A stretch of 64,000 nucleotides of DNA from Glycomyces arizonensis DSM 44726 (lineage in GTDB: Bacteria > Actinomycetota > Actinomycetes > Mycobacteriales > Micromonosporaceae). Below are positions 11,245 through 20,956 of this stretch, piece by piece (the stretch's first letter is position 1; the number at the start of each line of letters is the position of its first letter). The position numbers were made by a program, and so were the translations under genes. The DNA is taken from assembly GCF_000482705.1 (NCBI RefSeq), contig NZ_AXWO01000021.1:11376-75375 (forward strand), in the 5' to 3' direction. The notes under the pieces were generated by a model. The model saw only the letters and a program-made list of their open reading frames with translations, ran no database searches and was not told where the DNA came from.

Positions 11245-12960
11245 TCACTCCAGCGACCACTGCTGGTTGGTGCCGCCGTGGCAGTTCCAGAGGATGGCCC
11301 GTGCGCCGTTGGCGGTGGAGGCCTCCTCGACGTCGAGGCACAGTCCCGACTGCTGGCCGACGACGGTGCCGTCGCCGTTGAAGGTCCATCGCTGGTTGGA
11401 CTGGCCGTTGCACGGCCAGATGATGACCGGGGTGCCCGCGGTCGTCTGGCCCTCGTAGGCGTCCAGGCACATGCGCGACTGGCCGGTGTAGACGCTCAGC
11501 TCGCCGGAGGCGGTGTGGGTCCAGGTCTGGTTGGCCTGGCCGTTGCAGTCCCAGATGTTGAGCTGGGTGCCCTGAGCGGTGGACGATTCGGGGACGTCCA
11601 GGCACTTGCCGGACGCGGCCGAGCGCAGCCGGCCGCTGTCATCGTTCGATCCTCCCCCTCCCGGGGTGAGGACGAGGCGGTAGGCGCCGAGGTAGTCCTG
11701 GTCGTTGACGGGGATGCTGACGCTGCCGCCGTTGACGGTGAAGGTCCGCGTCCACACGTGGGTCGCTCCGCCGACCGGCGTGGTCCGGCCCGAACCGGGC
11801 ACGTACTCCAATGTGGCGCTCACCTGCGAGCCGAGGCCGCCGATGCCGTCGACCTGGATCGTGTTGTCCCCGGCCTCACCGGCGAAGACGACGCTCACCT
11901 CCTGCGCGCCGGCGTCGTAGGCGGCGACGGCGTCGTTGTAGGCGGTCGGGGTGACGTCGACGATCTGCCCGGACTGCTCGGCGTACCACTGGTACATCCA
12001 GTACGAGGCGGTCGGCTGGTTGTCGTGCAGCAGGCCGTTGAGCGTCCCGGCCTCGAACCAGAAGGCGCGCTCGGCGTCGCGGACGCCCTCGCGCTCGAAC
12101 TGGGCGATGTAGTGGTTGACGCTTGAGGGCACGTCGATCTCGTCGGGCGTGGCGTACTCGTTGATCGAGATCGGCAGCGGCCCGATGCCCAGCTCCCGCT
12201 CCAGATCGCGGTAATCGCGGATGTGCTGGGCCACGCCCTGCCATCCGGACAGCTCATGCCAGGAGATGACCTGCGGCACGGTGCCCGAGGCCTTGGCGGC
12301 GGACAGGAAGTTCCGCATCCGGTTCTCGTCCCAGTGCGACTCGCTGGGGCCCATGATCGGTGTGGTGGCGTCGGAGGCGCGGATCCGGTCGTAGGTGCGG
12401 GCCCAGCCGTCGTTGAAGCTCCCCGCCGAGCCCGGCCAGGTCCAGTCCGGCTCGTTCCAGATCTCCCAGGCGGTGACGTTGGTGATGTCGGGGCGGGCAT
12501 CGAGGTCGGCGATCATCCGGTCGACGCGGCCGAGCCAGTCGTCCCAGCCCTCCCAGTTGTAGGGGAAGCCGCTGAACGAGTCGGCCATGTCGACGGTGAT
12601 GTCGGCTCCGGCGGCCATCGCGTTGTCCGCGATCAGGAGGGTGTCGCCGATACGCGGTTGGTCCACGCCGTTCGGAAAGTGGTCGTGGTTCGGCGGCGGC
12701 TGCCGCAGCGTGTTCAGGTCCAGCGGCATCAGCAGCTCCACCGGAGGCGTGTCCGCAAAGGCCAGCCCGTAGAGCATGCCGTTGCCGACCTGGCTGACCG
12801 GGCGGATCGGCGAGGAGGCGTCCACTACCAGAACGCTCTGGGTCGAGACCTGTGCCTGCGATGAGGCGGCGGCGCCGAGCAGGGACGCCGTCACGGTCAC
12901 GGCCGCGGCCGCGGCGCCGAGGAGGCGCCATCGGCGTCGTGTGAGGGGGGTGGTGCTCAT
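11245..12960 (-). CDS. Secreted clan GH-A glycoside hydrolase (GH39-like) with C-terminal ricin-type CBM13
   Basis: 571 aa from the ATG at 12960, which has AAAGGA 8 nt upstream; a TTG one codon earlier is less likely. A Tat-like signal (LTRRRWRLLGA) leads to a TIM-barrel with the clan GH-A acid/base in WEIWNEPDW (E170) and nucleophile in SINEYATP (E268). A beta-sandwich follows, and residues about 445-571 form a ricin trefoil (CLDV, NQTW, CLDA, NQRW, CLDV, NQQW). The retained double-Glu arrangement indicates a retaining beta-glycosidase; GH39 is the closest family I can name from memory, without certainty. A perfect LacI-type palindrome precedes the gene, so it is probably induced together with the divergent importer. 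Confidence 0.82.
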   Translation of the reverse strand: MSTTPLTRRRWRLLGAAAAAVTVTASLLGAAASSQAQVSTQSVLVVDASSPIRPVSQVGNGMLYGLAFADTPPVELLMPLDLNTLRQPPPNHDHFPNGVDQPRIGDTLLIADNAMAAGADITVDMADSFSGFPYNWEGWDDWLGRVDRMIADLDARPDITNVTAWEIWNEPDWTWPGSAGSFNDGWARTYDRIRASDATTPIMGPSESHWDENRMRNFLSAAKASGTVPQVISWHELSGWQGVAQHIRDYRDLERELGIGPLPISINEYATPDEIDVPSSVNHYIAQFEREGVRDAERAFWFEAGTLNGLLHDNQPTASYWMYQWYAEQSGQIVDVTPTAYNDAVAAYDAGAQEVSVVFAGEAGDNTIQVDGIGGLGSQVSATLEYVPGSGRTTPVGGATHVWTRTFTVNGGSVSIPVNDQDYLGAYRLVLTPGGGGSNDDSGRLRSAASGKCLDVPESSTAQGTQLNIWDCNGQANQTWTHTASGELSVYTGQSRMCLDAYEGQTTAGTPVIIWPCNGQSNQRWTFNGDGTVVGQQSGLCLDVEEASTANGARAILWNCHGGTNQQWSLE

Positions 12961-13043
12961 CAAGGTGTTCCTTTCGTACGGGACTTGTGGAGGACCGCGG
13001 GAGGCGCGGCGTGCCGGAGGCCTCCGGCAGTCGAAGCGTGAAA

Positions 13044-13055
13044 GTTAGCGCTAAC
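13044..13055. promoter_or_regulatory. LacI-type operator upstream of the GH-A glycosidase
   Basis: Perfect 12-bp palindrome GTTAGCGCTAAC, 84 bp upstream of the start at 12960, with a minus-strand TTGACT (13070-13075 region) just beyond it. A near-identical site lies in the divergent promoter at 13197, so one LacI protein probably controls both transcripts. Confidence 0.7.
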
Positions 13056-13180
13056 AGTTTCACACTGTAAGTCAAGACATAGACGAACGTCAAGGTCTGT
13101 GCCTCTGGCTCAGATATCGGCAGGTTACGGCCGGGAAATGGGTATGCACAACCGCTCGCAACGGAAATCTCGATGCCGCC

Positions 13181-13210
13181 TTGACACGAGCGAACCGTGA
13201 GCGCTAACAT
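13181..13210 (+). promoter_or_regulatory. Promoter with overlapping LacI-type operator for the second sugar ABC operon
   Basis: TTGACA (13181-13186) and TAACAT (13205-13210) are separated by 18 nt. The operator GTGAGCGCTAAC (13197-13208), one base off the palindrome at 13044, overlaps the -10. The predicted transcription start near 13217 lies downstream of a possible GTG at 13214, which supports choosing the ATG at 13253 for the first gene. Confidence 0.7.
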
Positions 13211-13252
13211 TCGGTGGCATTAATCCGACCCCTACACGACGAGCCAGGTGCC

Positions 13253-14200
13253 ATGCAGACCCTTCACGACATCGATCGGCCACCGCGGCCGACGGCCGCC
13301 CCCCGCGTGAGGCCGACGCGGCGCTGGAACCCGAAGACGACCATCGAGGCCTACGGGATGCTGGTCCCGAGCATCGTCGGCTTCGCGGTCTTCCTCATCG
13401 CACCGATCGCGGTGGTCGTCGCCCTGAGCTTCTACGACTGGAACTTCCTGTCCGATCCCGAGTTCGTGGGCCTCCAGAACTACCGCGACCTCGCGGGCGA
13501 CGACCGGGCCCTCCGGGCGATCGGCAACACCTTCTACTACGTGCTGCTCAACATCCCCGCCCAGACCGTCCTGGCCCTCCTCCTCGCCCTGGCGCTGAAC
13601 GCCAAGATCAAGGCCCGCAACGCCTTCCGCGTCGTCTACGTCCTGCCGTGGATGGCCATGCCGGTGGCGCTCGGCGTCATCTGGCGGTGGCTGTTCGACC
13701 CGATCAACGGTGGGCTGAACAAGTTCCTCGCCCTGTTCGGGATCGACGGCCCCAGCTGGCTGACCGACTCGGCCTGGGCGATGCCGGTCATCGCCTCGGT
13801 CAACGTCTGGCAGTACACCGGCTACACCATGCTGTTCTTCCTCGCCGGGCTCCAGGCCATCCCGAGCCAGCTGTACGAGGCGGCCGACGTGGACGGCGCC
13901 TCGAAGGGCTACCGGTTCTTCAAGATCACCCTGCCCCTGCTGCGCCCTGCGATGCTGTTCGTGCTCATCACCAGCGTCATCGGCTCGTTCCAGGTCTTCG
14001 ACACCATCCACGTCATGACCGCGGGCGGCCCGGCCGGGTCGACGGCGACCTTGAACTACCAGATCTACCTGGAGTCCTTCACCCAGCGCAACGCCGGATA
14101 CGCCTCGATGCTCGCCGTGCTCCTGTTCGCGATCATCGCCGCCATCACGCTGCTCCAGGCCCTGTTCCTCAGCAAGCGCACCGTCTACGACTTCAGCTAG
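13253..14200 (+). CDS. Sugar ABC transporter permease, MalF-like
   Basis: 315 aa. The ATG at 13253 follows CCAGGTGC and lies downstream of the predicted transcription start. Six predicted membrane segments begin at YGMLVPSIVGFAVFLIAPIAVVV, and the EAA loop is EAADVDGASKGYRFFKITLPLLRPA. First gene of a LacI-controlled operon with a second permease, a binding lipoprotein, the LacI gene and, after a hairpin, an alpha-galactosidase. Unlike the first cluster the binding protein gene is third. Confidence 0.93.
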   Translation: MQTLHDIDRPPRPTAAPRVRPTRRWNPKTTIEAYGMLVPSIVGFAVFLIAPIAVVVALSFYDWNFLSDPEFVGLQNYRDLAGDDRALRAIGNTFYYVLLNIPAQTVLALLLALALNAKIKARNAFRVVYVLPWMAMPVALGVIWRWLFDPINGGLNKFLALFGIDGPSWLTDSAWAMPVIASVNVWQYTGYTMLFFLAGLQAIPSQLYEAADVDGASKGYRFFKITLPLLRPAMLFVLITSVIGSFQVFDTIHVMTAGGPAGSTATLNYQIYLESFTQRNAGYASMLAVLLFAIIAAITLLQALFLSKRTVYDFS

Positions 14201-14209
14201 GAGCCCGCC

Positions 14210-15028
14210 GTGCCGAAGAAGATCCTCCTCTACCTGGTGCTCCTGGCCGGAGCCGTGGTCTCGGTGGGCCCGTACCTGCTGACCCTCAACGCCGCCTTCA
14301 AGTCCAAGCAGGAGATCCTGACCTCCGAGCCGTGGGCGCTCCCCTCGAACCCGATCCTGTCGAACTTCGCCGAGGTGTGGAGCCGCTACGACTTCGCGAC
14401 GTTCGTGCTCAACTCGGTGATCGTGGCGGTGGCCGTGACCGTCGGCCAACTGGTGTTCTCCACACTGGCGGCCTACGCCTTCGCCAGGCTCGAGTTCCCC
14501 GGGCGCGACGTGCTGTTCTGGGCCTACATCGCGACCATGATGGTCCCCCAGATCGTCACCCTGGTGCCCACCTTCCTCATCGTGCGCGAACTCGGCCTGG
14601 TCGACACGCACCTCGGCCTGATCCTGCCGTTCGTGTTCGGCTTCCTCATGCCCTACGGGGTGTTCCTGGTGCGCCAGTACTTCAAGACCATCCCGGCCTC
14701 GATCGAGCAGGCCGCCCGCATGGACGGCGCCGGCACCTTCACGATCCTGTGGCGGGTCATGATCCCCATGGCCAGGCCGATCCTCGGCACCCTCGCGATC
14801 ATCAGCTTCGTCAACACCTGGAACAACCTGCTGTGGCCGCTGATCATCACCCACTCCGAGTCCACCAGGGTCATCACGCGCGGCATCGCCCAGATGCAGT
14901 CCCAGTTCAACCAGGAATACCACCTGATCCTGGCCGCCTCCGTGATGGCACTGCTCCCGCTGGTGGTCGTCTTCCTGACCTTCCAGCGCCACATCGTCCG
15001 CTCGATCGCCCTGAGCGGCATGAAGTGA
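14210..15028 (+). CDS. Sugar ABC transporter permease, MalG-like
   Basis: 272 aa from a GTG with AGGAG 6 nt upstream. Opens directly with a membrane segment (ILLYLVLLAGAVVSVGPYLL) and carries the EAA loop EQAARMDGAGTFTILWRVMIPMARP. Partner of the preceding permease; the ATPase is expected to be encoded elsewhere. Confidence 0.93.
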   Translation: MPKKILLYLVLLAGAVVSVGPYLLTLNAAFKSKQEILTSEPWALPSNPILSNFAEVWSRYDFATFVLNSVIVAVAVTVGQLVFSTLAAYAFARLEFPGRDVLFWAYIATMMVPQIVTLVPTFLIVRELGLVDTHLGLILPFVFGFLMPYGVFLVRQYFKTIPASIEQAARMDGAGTFTILWRVMIPMARPILGTLAIISFVNTWNNLLWPLIITHSESTRVITRGIAQMQSQFNQEYHLILAASVMALLPLVVVFLTFQRHIVRSIALSGMK

Positions 15029-15072
15029 GCAGGGCGAATACACCAACCTCTCAACGAAGAAAGGCAAGAAGG

Positions 15073-16401
15073 ATGAACAAGACGCGAACGGCGGCCCTCG
15101 CCGCCCTCGCCGTCGCCGTGCCGCTGGGGCTCGCCGCCTGCGGCGGAGGCGACGATGACGGAGCGGTCACGCTCCGGTACGCCTTCTGGGACGACAACCA
15201 GCGCCCGGCGCTCGAAGCGATGATCGAGGAGTTCAACACCGAACACCCCGACATCACCATCGAACTCGAACAGAACCCGTGGGACGACTACTGGACCGGC
15301 CTGGACACCCAGTTCGCCGCCGAGGACGCCCCGGACGTGTTCTGGGACCACGTCTCCCGCTTTCCCTCCTACGCCTCCAACGGCGTGCTGCTGCCGATCA
15401 CCGATCGGATCGAGGAGGACGGCCTGGACACCTCGATCTACCCCGAGAACCTGTACGACTCGTGGCAGTACGAGGACGAGCAGTACGGCCTGCCGAAGGA
15501 CTGGGACTCGATCGCGCTGGTCTACCGACTCGACGCGCTCGAAGCGGCCGGCATCGACCCGGCGACCGTGAACGACCTCGAATGGAACCCCGTCGACGGC
15601 GGCACCTTCGTCGAGTTCCTCCAGAAGCTCACCATCGACGAGAACGGCAACAACGCGCTCTCGCCGGACTTCGACGCCGAGAACGTGGCGCAGTACGGCA
15701 TCGCCCAGGCCTCGGGCACCGGCCAGACCGACTGGTGGAACTTCGCCGTCCAGAACGGCTGCTCGCTCCAGAGCGAGCCGTGGGGCCCGTACGCGATCGA
15801 CGAGCCCGAATGCGTCGAGGCGATCCAGTTCACCGCCGACCTCTACAACCGGTGGGGCGTCTCGATGCCCGCCGAGGCCACCAACCAGCCCAACGGCGGG
15901 CTGGGCGCCGAGTACGTGGTCGCCGGCCAGGCCGCGACGACGATGGACGGCTCCTGGATGCTCGGCACCTACCGCGACGGGCTCGACCCGGGCACCTGGG
16001 CCGTGGCCGACAACCCCGCCGGCCCGGTCGGTTCGGGCTCGGTCATCAACGGGCTGTCCAACGCGATCTACGCCGGTACCGAGCACCCCGACGAGGCCTG
16101 GGAGTTCGTGAAGTTCCTCGGCTCCGAAAAGGCCCAGCGGATCGCCGCCGAGACGGGCTCGGTGTGGCCGGGCATCGCCTCGCTCAACAGCGTCTTCGCG
16201 GACTACTGGAGCGAGCAGGGCGTCGACGTCTCCGGTTTCCAGGCCGCCGCCGAGGGCACCACCATCGGCTATCCGCTCTCGATGAGCGACGCCGCATTCG
16301 GCACCGCCGCGCTCGACGAGTTCAATCAGGTGTGGCTGGGTCAGAAGGACGCCCAGGAGGCGGCCGAGGCGGTCGTCGAGATCGCCAACGCCGAGCAGTA
16401 G
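15073..16401 (+). CDS. Sugar ABC transporter substrate-binding lipoprotein (family 1)
   Basis: 442 aa from the ATG at 15073 behind GAAAGGCAAGAAGG. The lipobox is LGLAAC (Cys about residue 20), then a short acidic linker and a type 1 solute-binding domain (LRYAFWDDNQRPALEAMIEEFN...APDVFWDHVSRFPSYASNGVLLPI). Presumably binds alpha-galactosides, or the products of the divergent GH-A enzyme, for the two upstream permeases; ligand is inferred from neighbours only. Confidence 0.93.
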   Translation: MNKTRTAALAALAVAVPLGLAACGGGDDDGAVTLRYAFWDDNQRPALEAMIEEFNTEHPDITIELEQNPWDDYWTGLDTQFAAEDAPDVFWDHVSRFPSYASNGVLLPITDRIEEDGLDTSIYPENLYDSWQYEDEQYGLPKDWDSIALVYRLDALEAAGIDPATVNDLEWNPVDGGTFVEFLQKLTIDENGNNALSPDFDAENVAQYGIAQASGTGQTDWWNFAVQNGCSLQSEPWGPYAIDEPECVEAIQFTADLYNRWGVSMPAEATNQPNGGLGAEYVVAGQAATTMDGSWMLGTYRDGLDPGTWAVADNPAGPVGSGSVINGLSNAIYAGTEHPDEAWEFVKFLGSEKAQRIAAETGSVWPGIASLNSVFADYWSEQGVDVSGFQAAAEGTTIGYPLSMSDAAFGTAALDEFNQVWLGQKDAQEAAEAVVEIANAEQ

Positions 16402-16433
16402 CCGGATCCCGAATCGAGAGGTGACCGACCGAC

Positions 16434-17456
16434 ATGAGCGCAGCCGAACCGAAGCCCGTCAGCATCTTCGACGTGGCGAAGCTGGCGGGGGTGTCGCACC
16501 AGACCGTCTCGCGGGTCATCAACGACGCGCCGATGGTCGCCGACGCCACCCGCGCCAAGGTCAAGGCCGCGATCGCCGAGCTGGGCTACCGGCCCAACCG
16601 CTCGGCGCGCGCCCTCGCGGGCGGCGCCGTGCGGTCGGTCACCGTCCTCACCACCGACACCTCGCTCTACGGCACGGCCGAGACGCTCCGCGGCATCGAG
16701 GACGCCGCCCGGGCCGCCGGGTTCACCATCCTGGTCTCGGTCCTCGACCCCGACCAGGACTACACCGAGGCCGACGTCCTCGGCAGGCTCCCGCACGACG
16801 GCGCCCCGGCCATCGTCATCGCCCACGACGAGACCACCACCGGGGCCATGCAGGTGCTGCAGCGCAAGCAGGCGGGCGCCACCGTCGCCACCGGCGGCGA
16901 GCACCTGGACATCGAGCAGCACGCGGACGACTGGCTCGTCTCGCTCGACGACCGCACCGTCGCCGCGCGCGCCACCAGGTACCTGCTGTCCATGGGCCAC
17001 GCCACGGTGCACTACCTGGCGATCCCGTCCAAGGCGAACCGCCAGGCGGGCTGGGCCGAGGCGCTCGCCGACGCGGGCATCGAGGCGCCCGAGGTCGTCC
17101 ACTCCGGATGGACGGTGGGCTCGGCCTACGAGGCCGCGCTCGAACTGGTCGCCGACCCGGAGGTCACCGCGATCCTGTGCGGCAACGACGACCTCGCCTT
17201 CGGCGTCCTGTACGCCGCCCACCGGGCCGACCGGAGCGTGCCGGGCGACCTGAGCGTCATCGGTTTCGACGACAGCCCGCTGGCCGCCTACCACGTGCCG
17301 CCGCTGACCACTGTGGACCTCGACTTCCGGGGCGTCGGCAGGGGGGCGTTCGAGCTGCTGCGTCAGAAGCTCGAAGGCGGCTCCCACCCCAGGCCTACCT
17401 GGCGGTCTCCCGAGCTCATCGTCCGCGAGACGTCCGGGCCGCCCGGTCGGCGATGA
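16434..17456 (+). CDS. LacI-family transcriptional repressor
   Basis: 340 aa. Classic N-terminal HTH and hinge (VSIFDVAKLAGVSHQTVSRVINDAPMVADATRAKV...LGYRPNRSARALAGG) followed by a periplasmic-binding-protein-like sensor domain ending in SVIGFDDSPLAAYHVPPLTTV. RBS AGAGGTGA. It is fourth in the operon it probably represses through GTGAGCGCTAAC, and the same site type precedes the divergent secreted glycosidase. The inducer is likely the imported sugar. Confidence 0.94.
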   Translation: MSAAEPKPVSIFDVAKLAGVSHQTVSRVINDAPMVADATRAKVKAAIAELGYRPNRSARALAGGAVRSVTVLTTDTSLYGTAETLRGIEDAARAAGFTILVSVLDPDQDYTEADVLGRLPHDGAPAIVIAHDETTTGAMQVLQRKQAGATVATGGEHLDIEQHADDWLVSLDDRTVAARATRYLLSMGHATVHYLAIPSKANRQAGWAEALADAGIEAPEVVHSGWTVGSAYEAALELVADPEVTAILCGNDDLAFGVLYAAHRADRSVPGDLSVIGFDDSPLAAYHVPPLTTVDLDFRGVGRGAFELLRQKLEGGSHPRPTWRSPELIVRETSGPPGRR

Positions 17457-17498
17457 CGAGCGAAAGGGCCGCCATGACCTCGCTCATCGTCTGCTGAG

Positions 17499-17528
17499 GA
17501 AGCCCGCCCCGGCTCCGGGGCGGGCTTC
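17499..17528 (+). terminator. Hairpin between the LacI gene and the alpha-galactosidase gene
   Basis: Perfect 12-bp GC-rich stem (17499-17510 with 17517-17528) and 6-nt loop. It may cause partial attenuation, giving less alpha-galactosidase than transporter message, since no separate promoter is obvious before 17583. Confidence 0.7.
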
Positions 17529-17582
17529 GGCTCGGAACGCGCCGAGACCGCAACCCTGCACACCGCCTTGAAAGGAAAGCGC

Positions 17583-19661
17583 ATGTCAGCGCCGCAACCA
17601 CGCCTGTGGGTCGTCGACACCCCGAACACCAGCCATGTCGTGGCCTTGGACGCCGTGGACCGACTCCACGGCCTCCACTGGGGCCCGCGGCTGTCCCGGG
17701 AGCAGGCCGCCTCGCTGCTCGACCTGCCCGAGGCCGTGGGGCGGTCGGTCACCGACGGGTGCGACGCCGTCCTCGACTTCACTCCGGGGGCGGCGTTCCG
17801 ATACGGCGCGAACGGCCTGCAAGTGCGATTCGCCGACGGCACCCGCGAGCTCGAACTCGCCTTCACCGAGGCGGTCGAGACCGAGCGCGACCTGACCCTG
17901 GTGTTCGACGACGGGCATTACGGCCTGGAGGTCCGCCTCCACTACCGCACCTTCACCGACAGCGACGTGATCGAGCGGTCGATGACATTGCGCAACAACG
18001 GCGCCGAACCGGTCGAGGTCGTCCGCGCCGACTCGGCGACCTGGGCGATCCCCGAACAGGAGGACTACCGCCTCACCCAGCTGTACGGCGAGTGGGGCGC
18101 CGAGACGCGGCTGAACCGGACCACGCTGCCCTTCGGCGAGACCCACCTGGGCTCGCGGCGCGGCATCACCGGCCACCAGGCGAATCCCTGGGCGGCCGTG
18201 GACGACGGAACCGCTGGAGAGGCGCACGGCGAGGTGTGGTCGACCGCGCTCGCCTGGAGCGGCACCTGGCGCCTGACCGTCGAGAAGGCGCCCACCGGCC
18301 GCGTGGCCGTCTCCCTCGGATTCGGGCACGATCCGATCTCGGTCCTCCTGGCTCCGGGCGAGACCCTCCAGACCCCGGTTGCCGCGGGCCTGTACGTCGC
18401 GGGCGGCTTCGCGGCCTCGGCCGCGGCCTGGCACGAATACGCCCGCGCCCACGTCCTGCCCCACCCCGAGGAGGTGCGGCCGGTCGTCTACAACTCCTGG
18501 GAGGCCACGGAGTTCGACATCGCCGCCGACAGCCAGGCGGCACTGGCCGAGAAGGCGGCCGCGATGGGCTGCGAGCTGTTCGTCATGGACGACGGCTGGT
18601 TCGGCGCCCGGGTGCACGACCGCGCCGGGCTGGGGGACTGGCACCCGAACCCCGACCGGTTCCCCGACGGGCTGGGGCCGTTGATCAAGCGCGTGCACGG
18701 GCTGGGCATGCGGTTCGGGCTGTGGGTGGAGCCCGAGATGGTCAACCCCGACTCCGACCTGTACCGCGCGCATCCGGACTGGGTCTACCACCAGCCGCAC
18801 CGGCGGCGCAGCGAGATGCGCCACCAGCTGGTGCTCAACCTGGCCAGGCCCGACGTGGCCGAATGGATGCACGGCTGGCTCGACGAGCTGCTGACCTCCA
18901 ACGAGATCGACTTCCTCAAGTGGGACATGAACCGGCCCTTCACCGAGGCCGGCCGACCCGGGGCCGAGGACCCCGACCGGCTCTGGTTCGACCACACCCG
19001 CAATCTCTACGCGATCCTCGACCGGCTCCGGGCCGACCATCCCCGCCTGCGGATCGAATCGTGCGCCTCCGGCGGCGGCCGCGTCGATTTCGGCATCCTG
19101 CGCCGCACCGACCAGGTGTGGACCTCGGACAACACCGACGCGGTCGACCGCATCGAGATCCAGGAGGGACTCGCGCAGGCCTACCCGGCGAACGTGATGG
19201 GCGCGTGGGTGACCGACTCCCCGAACCCGTTCACCCGCAGGGAGGTCCCGCTCGACTTCCGCTTCCACGTCGCCATGGCCGGAGCGCTGGCCGTGGGCGG
19301 CGACCTCAACGCCTGGACGGAGTCCGAGCTCGAGCGCGGCGCCGAACTGGTCGCCGACTACAAGCGCATCCGGCCCACCGTGCAGCTCGGGCGGCGACAC
19401 CCCCTGCGCGCCGGGAACGTCGCGGGGGTGCAGTACAGCCGTGGTGACGAGACCGCGGTGCTGGCCTGGCGGCGCGCGCGCCGGTTCGGCTACCGGGATC
19501 CTCTGCTGAAGCCGGTCGGGCTCGACGCCGCGGCGCGCTACCGCGAAGCGGGCACCGACCGGGTCCACCACGGGGCGGTACTGCTCGCCCACGGCCTCGA
19601 CCTCCGCCTCGATCGGGGCGACTACGCGTCCACCATGGTCCACCTCGTCCGAGCGGAGTGA
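17583..19661 (+). CDS. GH36 alpha-galactosidase, cytoplasmic
   Basis: 692 aa from the ATG at 17583 with GAAAGGAAA upstream. N-terminal beta-supersandwich, then a (beta/alpha)8 barrel with GH36 signatures: FVMDDGWFGAR, GLWVEPEMVNPDSDL, FLKWDMNR (nucleophile D448), ESCASGGGRVD and WTSDNTDA (acid/base D516). The 68-residue Asp spacing fits the family. No signal peptide. It would hydrolyse imported melibiose/raffinose-type oligosaccharides to galactose after uptake by the upstream importer. Confidence 0.95.
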   Translation: MSAPQPRLWVVDTPNTSHVVALDAVDRLHGLHWGPRLSREQAASLLDLPEAVGRSVTDGCDAVLDFTPGAAFRYGANGLQVRFADGTRELELAFTEAVETERDLTLVFDDGHYGLEVRLHYRTFTDSDVIERSMTLRNNGAEPVEVVRADSATWAIPEQEDYRLTQLYGEWGAETRLNRTTLPFGETHLGSRRGITGHQANPWAAVDDGTAGEAHGEVWSTALAWSGTWRLTVEKAPTGRVAVSLGFGHDPISVLLAPGETLQTPVAAGLYVAGGFAASAAAWHEYARAHVLPHPEEVRPVVYNSWEATEFDIAADSQAALAEKAAAMGCELFVMDDGWFGARVHDRAGLGDWHPNPDRFPDGLGPLIKRVHGLGMRFGLWVEPEMVNPDSDLYRAHPDWVYHQPHRRRSEMRHQLVLNLARPDVAEWMHGWLDELLTSNEIDFLKWDMNRPFTEAGRPGAEDPDRLWFDHTRNLYAILDRLRADHPRLRIESCASGGGRVDFGILRRTDQVWTSDNTDAVDRIEIQEGLAQAYPANVMGAWVTDSPNPFTRREVPLDFRFHVAMAGALAVGGDLNAWTESELERGAELVADYKRIRPTVQLGRRHPLRAGNVAGVQYSRGDETAVLAWRRARRFGYRDPLLKPVGLDAAARYREAGTDRVHHGAVLLAHGLDLRLDRGDYASTMVHLVRAE

Positions 19662-19717
19662 GGCGGTACGCTGCTGGCACTCGACGGTGCCTCCGCTGGG
19701 TGGAAGGGCTGTGACTG

Positions 19718-20956
19718 ATGCGTCTAGGGGCGAATCTCCCGCGGATCGGCGACTACAACGAGCTCGTCGTCCTCCAGGCCGTGCGCCAGGACGCGGGGAT
19801 CAGCCGGGTCGCGATCGCCGACCGCACCGGGCTGGCGCCGCAGACCGTCTCGGGCCTGGTGCGGCGGCTGCTGGACGCCGGGCTCGTCGAGGCGGCGGGG
19901 ACCGAGGTCATCGGCCGCGGCAAGCCGAGGACCCGGCTGCGCATCGTGCCCTCCGCGCGCTACGCGCTCGGCGTCCACTTGGATCCGGCGGTCGCGACCG
20001 CGGTCCTGCTCGACTTCCAAGGGGCGATCGTCGATCGGTTCGCCGACGCGGAGCTGCTGGACCGCGACCCGTTCGGCTCGACCCGGCGGGTCGCCGACGC
20101 GGCCTCGGCGCTGGTCTCCCGCAACGGCGTCTCCCCGGACCGCGTCGTGGGCCTGGGCGTCGCCACTCCGGGGCCGGTCGATCTGTCCTCGGGCACGCTG
20201 GTCGCGCCGCCGTGGCTGCCCGGCTGGGACGGATTCCCCCTCCGGCGGGAACTCGCCGCGAAGTTCGGCGGCGCGGTGAGCTTCGACAAGGACACGACCG
20301 CCGCGCTCGTCGGCGAGATGTGGCTCCGGTCCGGATCGTACGCGGCGGGGACGGTGCTCTTCGTGTACCTGGGGACCGGGATCGGCGCGGCGCTCGCCGC
20401 GGAGGGCGAGATCGTGCGGGGAGCGGGCAACGCCGGGGGGATCGGGCATGTGGTCGTCGATCCCGACGGGCCGCCGTGCCCTTGCGGCAGGCGCGGCTGT
20501 CTCGGCGTCGCCACCGACCCCGCCAGTCTGGTCGCCGAGGCCGTCCAGTCCGGACTGCTGCGTCCGCGACCGGGGCCGATGACGCCGCATGCGATCGCCC
20601 TCCAGTTCGCGGAGCTGTGCGAGGCCGCCGACCGCGGAGCGGCCGAGGCGGTGGCCTCGCTGGAGCGGGCCGCGCGGCGCATCGCCGAGGCCGTGCGGAT
20701 GCTCGTCGGCGTGCTCGACGCCGGACACGTCGTCTTCGGAGGGCCCAATTGGCAGCGGCTGGAACGCTACTGCCTCCCGGCATGCGAGTCCGCGCTGTCG
20801 GGGAAGTGGCGGCCCGAGCCCACGGTCGTGCGGGGGACCGTCATGGGGTCCGACACCGGCGCGGTGGGCGCGGCGGCGATGGTCCTCGACGAGCGCTTCG
20901 TCCCGCGCGCCTCCCGGCTGCACGCGGCCTTCGAAACCGAGCGCGGCAGGGCTTGA
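19718..20956 (+). CDS. ROK-family transcriptional regulator
   Basis: 412 aa. N-terminal winged HTH (ISRVAIADRTGLAPQTVSGLVRRLLDAGLVEAAG) and a ROK sugar-kinase-like domain with the phosphate loop VYLGTGIGAAL and the zinc motif GIGHVVVDPDGPPCPCGRRGCLG. Such proteins sense free or phosphorylated sugars. It lies directly before a GH38 alpha-mannosidase gene whose promoter overlaps this gene's stop codon, and an inverted repeat there is a likely binding site. Confidence 0.92.
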   Translation: MRLGANLPRIGDYNELVVLQAVRQDAGISRVAIADRTGLAPQTVSGLVRRLLDAGLVEAAGTEVIGRGKPRTRLRIVPSARYALGVHLDPAVATAVLLDFQGAIVDRFADAELLDRDPFGSTRRVADAASALVSRNGVSPDRVVGLGVATPGPVDLSSGTLVAPPWLPGWDGFPLRRELAAKFGGAVSFDKDTTAALVGEMWLRSGSYAAGTVLFVYLGTGIGAALAAEGEIVRGAGNAGGIGHVVVDPDGPPCPCGRRGCLGVATDPASLVAEAVQSGLLRPRPGPMTPHAIALQFAELCEAADRGAAEAVASLERAARRIAEAVRMLVGVLDAGHVVFGGPNWQRLERYCLPACESALSGKWRPEPTVVRGTVMGSDTGAVGAAAMVLDERFVPRASRLHAAFETERGRA